26,717 bases of DNA from the NCBI GenBank assembly GCA_038230975.1, contig JBBRMF010000045.1, positions 1 through 26,717 of the forward strand, read 5' to 3'. Position 1 is the first letter of the stretch; the number at the start of each line of letters is the position of its first letter. The notes below the pieces were generated by a model, which did not search any database, was not told the DNA's origin, and saw only the letters and a list, made by a program, of their open reading frames with translations. This DNA is from JANXVV01 sp038230975 (GTDB lineage Bacteria > Planctomycetota > Phycisphaerae > Tepidisphaerales > Tepidisphaeraceae). The position numbers and the translations under genes are program-made. Below are positions 17,737-25,296 of this stretch, piece by piece.

Positions 17737-17757
17737 CCACGCGCTTATTTGTGGTAC
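17704..17757. promoter_or_regulatory. Inverted repeat spanning the divergent promoter region
   Basis: GTACCACAA at 17704-17712 and TTGTGGTAC at 17749-17757 are perfect 9-bp inverted arms with centres 45 bp apart. They straddle the start codon of the minus-strand glycosyltransferase and lie just upstream of the plus-strand GTPase start at 17772. This could be paired half-sites for a regulator shared by both operons, or chance. No clear -35/-10 pair was found here. Confidence 0.3.
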
Positions 17758-17771
17758 ATACTCTTAAACGA

Positions 17772-19532
17772 ATGTCCCTACGACCCCATAGCTTGGATTC
17801 CCGCCTTGCCGCGCTCGACAAAGAGCTTGTCGAATTGCGCCGGAATTTGCCGGCGACGGTCTCTTTAGCGATGGAGCGATGGCGGATCGACGCCTCGGCA
17901 CTTCGATTCCACCTGCGCGACTCCGGCAAACATCCGCCGTTGGTCGCGATTCTAGGAGGCACGGGCACGGGCAAAAGCACATTGGTGAATCGGTTGCTGG
18001 ACAGCAACGTGTCCGCCGCCAATTTCCGGCGAACCTACACGGCCGGCGCAGTCGCCATCACCGCCGACGCAGCCAACCTGCCGCCGAAATGGCTTGGATT
18101 AGAACATCATCTGGCCAGCGAAACGGAGTTGCCCGTGCGCGGTCAACCGGACACGCTGATTGTCGTCACCTCGCCGCAACCTCTTGCTGCGGCGGTCACC
18201 CTCATCGACACACCGGATCTTGACGGCGACCAACCGCTGCACCACGTACAAGCCGATCGCGCGTTCCGATGGGCTAACGCGGTATTGTTTTTGGCAACGC
18301 CTGAAAAATACCAGATGACCGAATTGCGGCCGTACTATCGATTGGCGCAGCGTTACTCTATCCCCGCCCTTTTCGCGATGAACAAATGCGAGGAAACGGT
18401 CGTTCTCAACGACTACGCGAAACAACTTGAATCGGATTTCGGTTATTGCGTCGCGGGGACAGCCGACGAGAATCCTGCTCAAATTTCCCGCCTGTTTGCC
18501 ATCCCGCGGGATGATGCCGCCTGGAACGCGCCGCCCGGCTCAGACCTTGCCGCGCTTCGCACCGCGCTCGGGACGATTCAACCGATGGAAGCCGCTGCGC
18601 GTGATGCCGGCTTGACCAATCGCGCCGGCGATCTGCTTGGAAGATTGACAGATCAAGTGGTGGCCCCTTTACGAGATGCCCGCCGTGAGGCCGACCGATT
18701 GATGGCCGCTCTACGCGGGATGGAATCGCCGGAACCCGGGGTCGACGTCAATCCCATCACTCAGCAACTTCAGAAAAGATTGCAGCAGCGCAGTGTGCTC
18801 TATCTCATGGGGCCGGGTCGCATCATGGATCGAGTACGGCAAGTTCCGGGGCTGTTGGTTCGCCTGCCGCGCACGCTTTGGGATTCGGTCATTCGCGGAA
18901 AGAATGTCGTCATCAACGCCCCTCACGCCGAGGCTGACGATTCGAAGGTTCCAGATTTTCGGGCGAATCTGGTGGATCAGTTTGCGGTCGTACAAAGCCG
19001 CATGGACGATTCACTTCGCTCAAGTCAACTGGCTTCCCGTTGGCTGAGCGAGCGCGCCGCGACGTTTACCGCAGCACAGTTGAGCCCGGAAGAAGCCGGC
19101 AAAATTGTGGATGAACAATTGGCGGAGCTACGCGACTGGCTGGAAAAACGATGGAACGCCACACCGCGTGATACCCTTGTTATACTTCGACTCCTGCGCC
19201 ACCTTCCCGGTGGGCAAAAACTCGTTCAGTGGGCCGAAGCGGCACCGTATCTACTGGCATTGATCGTCGCCACGCATCATGCGTTTTTTGGTCACGTCGA
19301 TCTGCTCGTCATCGGCGGATACAGCCTGGCCACATGGTTGACCGAGAAATTGAGCAACGAGGTGACCAACCACGTTCGCGCAACCAACCGCCGAATTGGC
19401 GAGCGGTTTGCCGATCTGGCACATTCGCAGATCGAACAACTATGCCAATGGATTGACGAACAAGTTCCATCGGCCCGAGCATTGGATCGATTGGAAAAGT
19501 CCCTGGAAGAGTTGGGAGAACATGGCTCCTGA
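17772..19532 (+). CDS. Membrane-anchored P-loop GTPase, first of a tandem pair
   Basis: A 586-aa protein with an intact TRAFAC-class GTPase domain: G1 GGTGTGKST (62-70), a Thr-containing G2 region (RRTYTAG, 86-92), G3 DTPDLDG (146-152) and G4 NKCE (204-207). The family resembles Era/dynamin-like bacterial GTPases. A helical region follows, then hydrophobic segments at about 492-522 (YLLALIVATHHAFFGHVDLL onward) and a C-terminal helical tail. The protein is therefore probably membrane-attached with the GTPase in the cytosol. The open frame reaches back to 17631 inside the divergent gene. I chose the ATG at 17772 because the upstream part is antisense to the glycosyltransferase. Its last 11 nt overlap the second GTPase gene, implying coupled translation. 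The specific role is unknown. Confidence 0.8.
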   Translation: MSLRPHSLDSRLAALDKELVELRRNLPATVSLAMERWRIDASALRFHLRDSGKHPPLVAILGGTGTGKSTLVNRLLDSNVSAANFRRTYTAGAVAITADAANLPPKWLGLEHHLASETELPVRGQPDTLIVVTSPQPLAAAVTLIDTPDLDGDQPLHHVQADRAFRWANAVLFLATPEKYQMTELRPYYRLAQRYSIPALFAMNKCEETVVLNDYAKQLESDFGYCVAGTADENPAQISRLFAIPRDDAAWNAPPGSDLAALRTALGTIQPMEAAARDAGLTNRAGDLLGRLTDQVVAPLRDARREADRLMAALRGMESPEPGVDVNPITQQLQKRLQQRSVLYLMGPGRIMDRVRQVPGLLVRLPRTLWDSVIRGKNVVINAPHAEADDSKVPDFRANLVDQFAVVQSRMDDSLRSSQLASRWLSERAATFTAAQLSPEEAGKIVDEQLAELRDWLEKRWNATPRDTLVILRLLRHLPGGQKLVQWAEAAPYLLALIVATHHAFFGHVDLLVIGGYSLATWLTEKLSNEVTNHVRATNRRIGERFADLAHSQIEQLCQWIDEQVPSARALDRLEKSLEELGEHGS

Positions 19533-21288
19533 ACTCGACCAACTTGTCTCTGAAGTCGCCAGCCTGATTGGCGTTGCCAAACCGGGTTGGTTGGAAAACG
19601 ATGCGCCATCACTCGCGGAAACCGCCGGCGGAAAAGAAGCCGATCGCTTTTATCTCATCGGATTAATCGGTGGCAAAGATGTCGGCAAAAGCGCGCTGGT
19701 GAATGCGATTGTAGGCCATGAGATTACCGCCCAAACTTCATATGGTCCGGGTACGGAAACGGTCATCGCCTACGCACACTCCAATCAATCGCAACCGTTG
19801 CGTGAACTGTTGGAACGAGAGGTTCCCGGCCGTTTCCGGATCGTCGAACACAACGTTCCGCGACTCTTCCGGCAAGTGTTGCTGGATCTGCCGGATATCG
19901 ACAGCCATTGGGCCGATCATGTCACGGTCACTCGCAAGATGCTCCGGCACATGTTGTTCCCGATCTGGGTGCAGAGCATTGAAAAATATGCCGACCGCCA
20001 ACCGCAAGAGTTGCTGGCAAAGGTTGCCGCGGGGAACTCGCCGGGGAATTTCGTGTTTTGCCTGAACAAGGTCGATCAGCTTGATAAGCCGCTCTCGAGC
20101 GCAGCAGCGGATCAAAATCATCCCATCAAGGAATTGCAATCCGACTACGCCGGGCGGCTTCAGAAAGTTCTATCGCTCGAGCAACCTCCGCAAGTGTGGG
20201 CCATTAGCGCCATCCATCCCGATCGATATGATCTCCCTGCGCTGCGGAATCTCCTGGCCCAACAGAAGACCGAAGAAGCGGTTCGAGAATCCAAAGCCAA
20301 AGCCGCCGCGCGGCAAAAATCTTCCGTGTTGGAATGGCTCACCGCGCAAGATCTTCCCGCCCGCGCGGCTCGCCTCACCCGCCTGCGCGAAGAAGCAGAG
20401 GAATTCATCGATGAACGGCTGGGTGTGCCACTGATGGAAACTGCGCTTCCTCGCCTGACAGAAGACCCGCTTTATCGCCAATCCGTGCTCGATGACTGCA
20501 TGGGAAAACGCATCGCCCGCTGGCCGATCGTCAATATCCTGCATGGTGTGTTTGCAACCTTTGGCGCGTTCCTGAGGCGAAATACCGAACCCGTCGCCCG
20601 CCCGCTTCTCGGCAATAGCGGTGAATCTTTGGTCGACCCGCATTTAGCTGCTATTTCGGCTCCATCGAATGGCCGTTCGCTCACGGAAATAATTCAAACG
20701 ACTTTCGCCCTATTGCAACAATCTCACCCAGCCATCAGCGAGCTCTATGTCGATCGAAAATTGTGGGAATCCGTTCCCGCCACAACAGCCGCCGGTGAAC
20801 TTCGCGATGGATGGGTCGGCACGGTCAATCGGCAACGCTCTGTCGCCTGCTCTCGCGTTGACCGCAATGGCGGTGGTTCTCTGGCCGGCGCGACCCGCGT
20901 GCTGCTCACCATCGGCGCATTGATTTGGTTCCCGTTCATCCAACCGGTCGTAAAAAGTGTTCTGGCCAACGCGCGCAGCGTAAATCCAACCAAAGGCCCA
21001 CCCGATTTGCTGATGATCTTCGTCGACCTTTTGGATATGAGTTATCTTCTGAAGTCGCTTAGCTTCCTGCTGATTTACTTCTCGGTCCTCTGGATCATTT
21101 TGCGATGGGATACGCAGAGGCGTGTCTCCCGTCAATTTGCCCGATGGCGTCGATTGGAAAACATGGACCCGCCGTTGAGCCTCATTGGCTTCACGCTAGA
21201 ATGGCTTGCCAATCTGGTGGGCCCGGTGCGGACGGCTCAGGAACGAATGTCAGGAATTGTGGAGCAAGTCCGGAAATTACAGGTATGA
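19522..21288 (+). CDS. Membrane-anchored P-loop GTPase, second of the pair, with degenerate G3
   Basis: A 588-aa protein. G1 is GGKDVGKSA (50-58) and G4 is NKVD (182-185). The expected G3 DxxG reads DLPDID (122-127) and lacks the Gly, so catalysis may be altered. A charged helical region (about 250-330) follows. Hydrophobic segments lie at about 335-351, 456-482 and 508-528, with a basic tail after the last (RWDTQRRVSRQFARWRR). It is similar in plan but not in sequence to the upstream GTPase, which suggests a heteromeric pair. The ATG at 19522 has GGGAG just before it and lies inside the end of the first gene. Its TGA overlaps the next start (ATGA at 21285). Membrane remodelling or transport control is a guess from architecture only. 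Confidence 0.8.
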   Translation: MAPELDQLVSEVASLIGVAKPGWLENDAPSLAETAGGKEADRFYLIGLIGGKDVGKSALVNAIVGHEITAQTSYGPGTETVIAYAHSNQSQPLRELLEREVPGRFRIVEHNVPRLFRQVLLDLPDIDSHWADHVTVTRKMLRHMLFPIWVQSIEKYADRQPQELLAKVAAGNSPGNFVFCLNKVDQLDKPLSSAAADQNHPIKELQSDYAGRLQKVLSLEQPPQVWAISAIHPDRYDLPALRNLLAQQKTEEAVRESKAKAAARQKSSVLEWLTAQDLPARAARLTRLREEAEEFIDERLGVPLMETALPRLTEDPLYRQSVLDDCMGKRIARWPIVNILHGVFATFGAFLRRNTEPVARPLLGNSGESLVDPHLAAISAPSNGRSLTEIIQTTFALLQQSHPAISELYVDRKLWESVPATTAAGELRDGWVGTVNRQRSVACSRVDRNGGGSLAGATRVLLTIGALIWFPFIQPVVKSVLANARSVNPTKGPPDLLMIFVDLLDMSYLLKSLSFLLIYFSVLWIILRWDTQRRVSRQFARWRRLENMDPPLSLIGFTLEWLANLVGPVRTAQERMSGIVEQVRKLQV

Positions 21289-24029
21289 ACACCAAACCCG
21301 CCCCCGATCTCTCGCACGATGTGCTGCGGCAGGAACGCCAATCACTCGATCCATTCTTCTGTCCGCGTAGCATTGCGGTGATCGGGGCGACCGAAACACC
21401 CAAGAGCGTCGGTCGCACAGTTCTCTGGAATCTGATCAGCAACCCTTGTGGAGCAACCGTCTATCCGATCAATCCGAAGCGGCCGAATGTGCTGGGCATC
21501 AAGGCTTATCCGACGATCGCTGATGTGCCGGAAAGAGTAGATCTGGCTGTGATCGTCACGCCGTCTAACACGGTGCCCGACCTCATTGGTCAGTGCGTGA
21601 AAGCGGGTGTTAAGGCGGCGATCATTATTTCCGCCGGGTTCAAAGAACTCGGTGCTCCAGGTATCGAGTTGGAGCGCCAGGTTCTCGAGCAGGCAGAACG
21701 CGGGAAGATGCGGGTGATTGGCCCGAATTGTCTTGGGGTCATGTGTCCGAGCACCGGCCTCAATGCCACGTTTGCAGGAGCCATGGCGCGGCCGGGCAAG
21801 GTTGCGTTCCTGAGCCAAAGCGGCGCACTGCTCACCGCAATCTTAGATTGGAGCCTCACAGAACAAGTGGGGTTCAGCGCGTTTGTTTCGACCGGATCAA
21901 TGCTGGATGTGGGATGGGGCGATCTGATCGATCACTTCGGCAATGATCGAAAGACCTCAGCCATCGTGATCTACATGGAATCGATCCAGGATGCCCGTTC
22001 GTTTCTTTCTGCGGCGCGCGAAGTCGCATTGACGAAGCCGATCATCGTCATCAAAGCCGGCCGATCCGATGCGGCAGCCAAAGCGGCTGCCTCACACACC
22101 GGATCACTCGCGGGCAGCGATGAAGTTCTCGATGCGGCCTTCCGTCGGTGCGGCGTGCTGCGCGTCGGCAAAATCTCCGATGTGTTCTACATGGCCGAAG
22201 TCCTCGCCCGCCAACCGCGCCCGCGCGGGCCGAGGTTGACGATCCTCACCAATGCCGGTGGACCGGCAGTTCTTGCGACCGATTCATTGATTGTCAGCGG
22301 TGGTGAGTTGGCGGCGTTGTCAACCAAGACCCTTGCGGAACTCAACACCTTTCTTCCAGCGAGTTGGAGCCATAACAACCCGATCGATATCCTCGGCGAT
22401 GCAGGCCCGGATCGATACGCCAAGGCCTTGGAAATCGCCGCGAAAGATCCAAACAGCGATGGCCTTCTTGTGGTTCTGACACCGCAGGACATGACCGATC
22501 CGACCCAGACCGCCGAAGCACTGAAGCAGTACGCGCACATTGAAGGTAAGCCGGTTCTCGCCAGTTGGATGGGTGGTGCAAATGTGCGTGCTGCGGAAGA
22601 TATTCTGAATCGCGCAGGGATTCCCACATTCCAGTTTCCTGATACGGCGGCCCAGGCATTTTGCTACATGTGGAAGTACAGTTACAACCTGCGCGGCCTG
22701 TACGAAACACCAAGCATGGATGATTCGGTCGATGGGGTGACAGAGAATCAAAAACGCCAAGCCAATGCGATGATCGAAGCCGCGCGCTCGGCGGGTCGAA
22801 CGTTACTGACCGAGTTCGAATCCAAGCAGTTGCTCACCGCCTACGGCATTCCCACGGTCACGACGCGAATCGCCGTCAGCGCCGACGACGCGGTAAAATG
22901 CGCCAACGAAATCGGATACCCCATCGTCCTCAAACTGCATTCTCAAACGCTGACGCACAAGACAGATGTCGGTGGTGTTCAACTGAACTTGCTGGATGCG
23001 GCGGCCGTTCGGAATGCCTTCGAAGCAATCGGATCATCCGTCGCCGAAAAAGCCGGAATGAAACACTTCCTGGGTGTGACCGTTCAACCGATGGTAAAAG
23101 CCAGCGATGCCTATGAGATCATCGTTGGAAGTTCGATTGACGCGCAGTTCGGCCCGGTACTGCTCTTCGGAAGCGGTGGACAACTGGTCGAAGTTTTCAA
23201 GGATCGTTCGCTCGCCCTACCGCCGCTGAATGCAACGCTTGCCCGACGAATGATGGAGCAAACGCGTATCTACACGGCCCTTCAAGGGGTCCGCGGCCGC
23301 AAACCCGTCGACCTGCGAGCGCTCGAACAATTGCTCGTAAGATTCAGCCAACTGGTGGTTGAACAGCGATGGATCAAGGAAATCGACATCAATCCGCTGC
23401 TGGCTTCCGCGGATCGGCTGCTCGCGTTAGATGCCCGCGTCGTACTCCACGATCCGCAAGTCACCGAATCGCATCTGCCAAAGTTCGCGATTCGACCTTA
23501 CCCAACCCAGTACATTACCCCATCGACATTAAAAGACGGACAGTCCGTCATCCTTCGCCCGATCCGCCCGGAGGATGAACCGATGCTGGTGCAATTCCAT
23601 CAAGGTGTCTCGGAGCAGAGCGCTCGACTTCGATATTTCGGGCACATGAAGCTCGACCAGCGCACAACCCACGAACGCCTCACGCGCGTGTGCTTCAACG
23701 ACTACGACCGCGAGATGGCCATCGTCGTTGAACATCGAACCGAAGACGGTGGAGCCCGCGAGATTCTCGGGGTCGGACGGCTCAGCAAACTTCTGGGCCG
23801 CAATGAAGCGGAATTCGCGCTCTTGCTCAGCGACCGTTGGCAAAACCGTGGCATCGGATCGCAACTGCTGCGCCTGCTCCTTCAAATAGCGAGGGCTGAA
23901 AAACTTCACCGAGTTTCGGCAGATATTCTGCCGGAAAACCTGGAGATGCAACGCGTCTGCGAGAAACTTGGGTTTCGGTTGGAGCGTTCGATGACCGAAC
24001 CCATTGTGCGGGCGGAGATTGAACTTTGA
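21285..24029 (+). CDS. Acyl-CoA synthetase (NDP-forming) fused to GNAT acetyltransferase (Pat-like)
   Basis: A 914-aa cytosolic protein with the domain order of protein acetyltransferase Pat/YfiQ. CoA-binding Rossmann domain: IAVIGATETPKSVGRTV, 30-46. Succinyl-CoA-ligase-like domains: about 160-470. ATP-grasp domain: from LTEFESKQLLTAYGIPTV at 508 to about 720. GNAT domain: about 755-914, acetyl-CoA loop QNRGIGSQLL at 853-862. The loop AASHTGSLAGSDE (268-280) keeps His271, the phosphohistidine candidate of ADP-forming acyl-CoA synthetases that is lost in enteric Pat. The protein may therefore make or use acyl-CoA as well as acetylate proteins. Pat-type enzymes typically acetylate acyl-CoA synthetase lysines. 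The start overlaps the upstream GTPase stop, so this is the third gene of that operon. The link between acylation and the GTPases is unexplained. Confidence 0.9.
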   Translation: MNTKPAPDLSHDVLRQERQSLDPFFCPRSIAVIGATETPKSVGRTVLWNLISNPCGATVYPINPKRPNVLGIKAYPTIADVPERVDLAVIVTPSNTVPDLIGQCVKAGVKAAIIISAGFKELGAPGIELERQVLEQAERGKMRVIGPNCLGVMCPSTGLNATFAGAMARPGKVAFLSQSGALLTAILDWSLTEQVGFSAFVSTGSMLDVGWGDLIDHFGNDRKTSAIVIYMESIQDARSFLSAAREVALTKPIIVIKAGRSDAAAKAAASHTGSLAGSDEVLDAAFRRCGVLRVGKISDVFYMAEVLARQPRPRGPRLTILTNAGGPAVLATDSLIVSGGELAALSTKTLAELNTFLPASWSHNNPIDILGDAGPDRYAKALEIAAKDPNSDGLLVVLTPQDMTDPTQTAEALKQYAHIEGKPVLASWMGGANVRAAEDILNRAGIPTFQFPDTAAQAFCYMWKYSYNLRGLYETPSMDDSVDGVTENQKRQANAMIEAARSAGRTLLTEFESKQLLTAYGIPTVTTRIAVSADDAVKCANEIGYPIVLKLHSQTLTHKTDVGGVQLNLLDAAAVRNAFEAIGSSVAEKAGMKHFLGVTVQPMVKASDAYEIIVGSSIDAQFGPVLLFGSGGQLVEVFKDRSLALPPLNATLARRMMEQTRIYTALQGVRGRKPVDLRALEQLLVRFSQLVVEQRWIKEIDINPLLASADRLLALDARVVLHDPQVTESHLPKFAIRPYPTQYITPSTLKDGQSVILRPIRPEDEPMLVQFHQGVSEQSARLRYFGHMKLDQRTTHERLTRVCFNDYDREMAIVVEHRTEDGGAREILGVGRLSKLLGRNEAEFALLLSDRWQNRGIGSQLLRLLLQIARAEKLHRVSADILPENLEMQRVCEKLGFRLERSMTEPIVRAEIEL

Positions 24030-24071
24030 AATCGATTCAGGCCGCCTCTGGAAAAATGCGATGAAAGAGTC

Positions 24072-24159
24072 GGGTGCCACGGGTCGCGATACTCCGAGAC
24101 CCGCGCACTTCCGGCGCGGGATGAACACGGGTCTTGGAGTACCGCGACCCGTGGCACCC
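24072..24159. repeat. Palindromic repeat family A, copies 2 and 3 as a head-to-head pair
   Basis: The arm at 24072-24103 (starting GGGTGCCACGGGTCGCGATA) and its inverted copy at 24126-24159 differ at only a few positions and could form one stem of about 30 bp. Each arm can also fold alone: CACGGGTC pairs with GACCCGTG, perfectly in the right copy and with one mismatch in the left. A separate inner hairpin, CCCGCGC/GCGCGGG, is also possible between 24100 and 24120. The pair lies 42 nt after the stop of the acyl-CoA synthetase gene, and could end or protect that operon's transcript. No T-run follows. Confidence 0.8.
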
Positions 24160-24287
24160 TAAATCCCGGCTTTGACAATGCACTGGTACGGGTATTCCAA
24201 TCTTCGCTGCTTTCCGCAAGTCAATCCTTCCAATATAGGTGATTTTCCTATCCGTACTCTCCAAACCCCTAGAATTTATTCCGCTAC

Positions 24288-24303
24288 TGTTCGATAGCGA
24301 ACA
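24288..24303. promoter_or_regulatory. Palindrome upstream of the response regulator, candidate operator
   Basis: TGTTCG-ATAG-CGAACA is a perfect 6-bp inverted repeat with a 4-nt centre, 105 nt before the response-regulator ATG. A -10-like CATAAT (24317-24322) follows 13 nt later with no good -35, the layout of an activator-dependent promoter. The rest of the gap from 24160 to 24407 holds no gene; a TTGACA at 24172-24177 lacks a good -10 partner. The binding protein is unknown; autoregulation is possible. Confidence 0.35.
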
Positions 24304-24407
24304 AAGCATTTTGCACCATAATTCTCGGGTGAGTTCCAGTTTTACTGCGAGTGGTTCACTGCCGGACCGAAGATGAACAGAACGGTTGGCGGAATTATGG
24401 AAACGTC

Positions 24408-25166
24408 ATGAGCAAAACAGACAAAGTCGTGCCTGCAAAAGGTAGTGCCACTAAAGTTCGTTCGGCGAAGAGTCCCGCAGAAAAATCGACCCTCACCGCA
24501 AATGCGATCGAATCCAAGCCGCGCCGCTCGCGCATTCTGATCATCGACGATCATCCTATCGTACGAGAACGTCTCGGCGAACTGATCAATCAAGAGTCTG
24601 ACCTTATGGTATGCGGCGAGGCCGACGACGGCGCTTCGGCGATGGAGGCGATCAACAAAACCGTGCCGGATCTGGCGCTGGTCGACATTTCGCTCAAGGA
24701 CACATACGGCATCGAGTTAGTCAAAGACATTAAAGCTCAGCACCCAAAACTGCTGACACTCGTGCTTTCAATGCATGAGGAATCGCTCTATGCCGAAAGG
24801 GCAATACGCGCCGGGGCGCGAGGATATATCACCAAGCAGGAAGCCAGCAGAAAGGTGATCGGTGCGATTCGGCTGGTCCTTGGCGGCGGGATTTATGCGA
24901 GCGAAAAAATGGCCGGCATTCTGCTGGGACGTGTCGCCGGTGATCCCAAGGGTAATGGCACTCCCACCGATCGCCTCAGCGACCGCGAGTTGGAGGTCTT
25001 CCAGCTTCTCGGCAGCGGTCTGGCAGTACGCGAAATTGCAAAGCGACTGCACATCAGCGTCAAGACAGTTGAAGCCCACCGAACCCATATTAAAGAGAAG
25101 CTCAACTTTAGAACAAGCCCGGAGTTGCTCCGGTATGCGATCCAATCTTCACTCACTAATAAATGA
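24408..25166 (+). CDS. Response regulator, NarL/FixJ family
   Basis: A 252-aa cytosolic DNA-binding regulator. A Lys/Ser-rich, probably disordered N-terminal tail of about 40 residues comes first. The receiver domain follows: acidic pair Asp47-Asp48 in LIIDDHP, phospho-acceptor Asp93 in LALVDISLKD, Ser121 and Lys143 in GYITKQEA. The LuxR-type helix-turn-helix is at about 188-250 (LSDRELEVFQLLGSGLAVRE, then KRLHISVKTVEAH). All phosphorylation residues are present. The ATG at 24408 has GGA 6 nt upstream; the open frame starts earlier at 24351 without a better site. It precedes the FixL-like kinase gene by 130 bp, so the two should form a two-component pair. Target genes are not evident in the window. 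Confidence 0.92.
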   Translation: MSKTDKVVPAKGSATKVRSAKSPAEKSTLTANAIESKPRRSRILIIDDHPIVRERLGELINQESDLMVCGEADDGASAMEAINKTVPDLALVDISLKDTYGIELVKDIKAQHPKLLTLVLSMHEESLYAERAIRAGARGYITKQEASRKVIGAIRLVLGGGIYASEKMAGILLGRVAGDPKGNGTPTDRLSDRELEVFQLLGSGLAVREIAKRLHISVKTVEAHRTHIKEKLNFRTSPELLRYAIQSSLTNK

Positions 25167-25296
25167 CGGATCGCACGCCTTAAACCTCTTGCGTAATCTA
25201 CGGCTGTTTCAAGTACCATCCTGATCACCTCATTCACCGTGGATGAGCACAATCCTGTGTTGATCGAACTTTTTGCAATATCGGCGGTGACCGAAA

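Noticed and set aside
24172..24198. TTGACA with TATTCC as a promoter for the response regulator
   Set aside because: The spacer is only 15 nt and the -10 is poor, and it lies over 200 nt from the gene.
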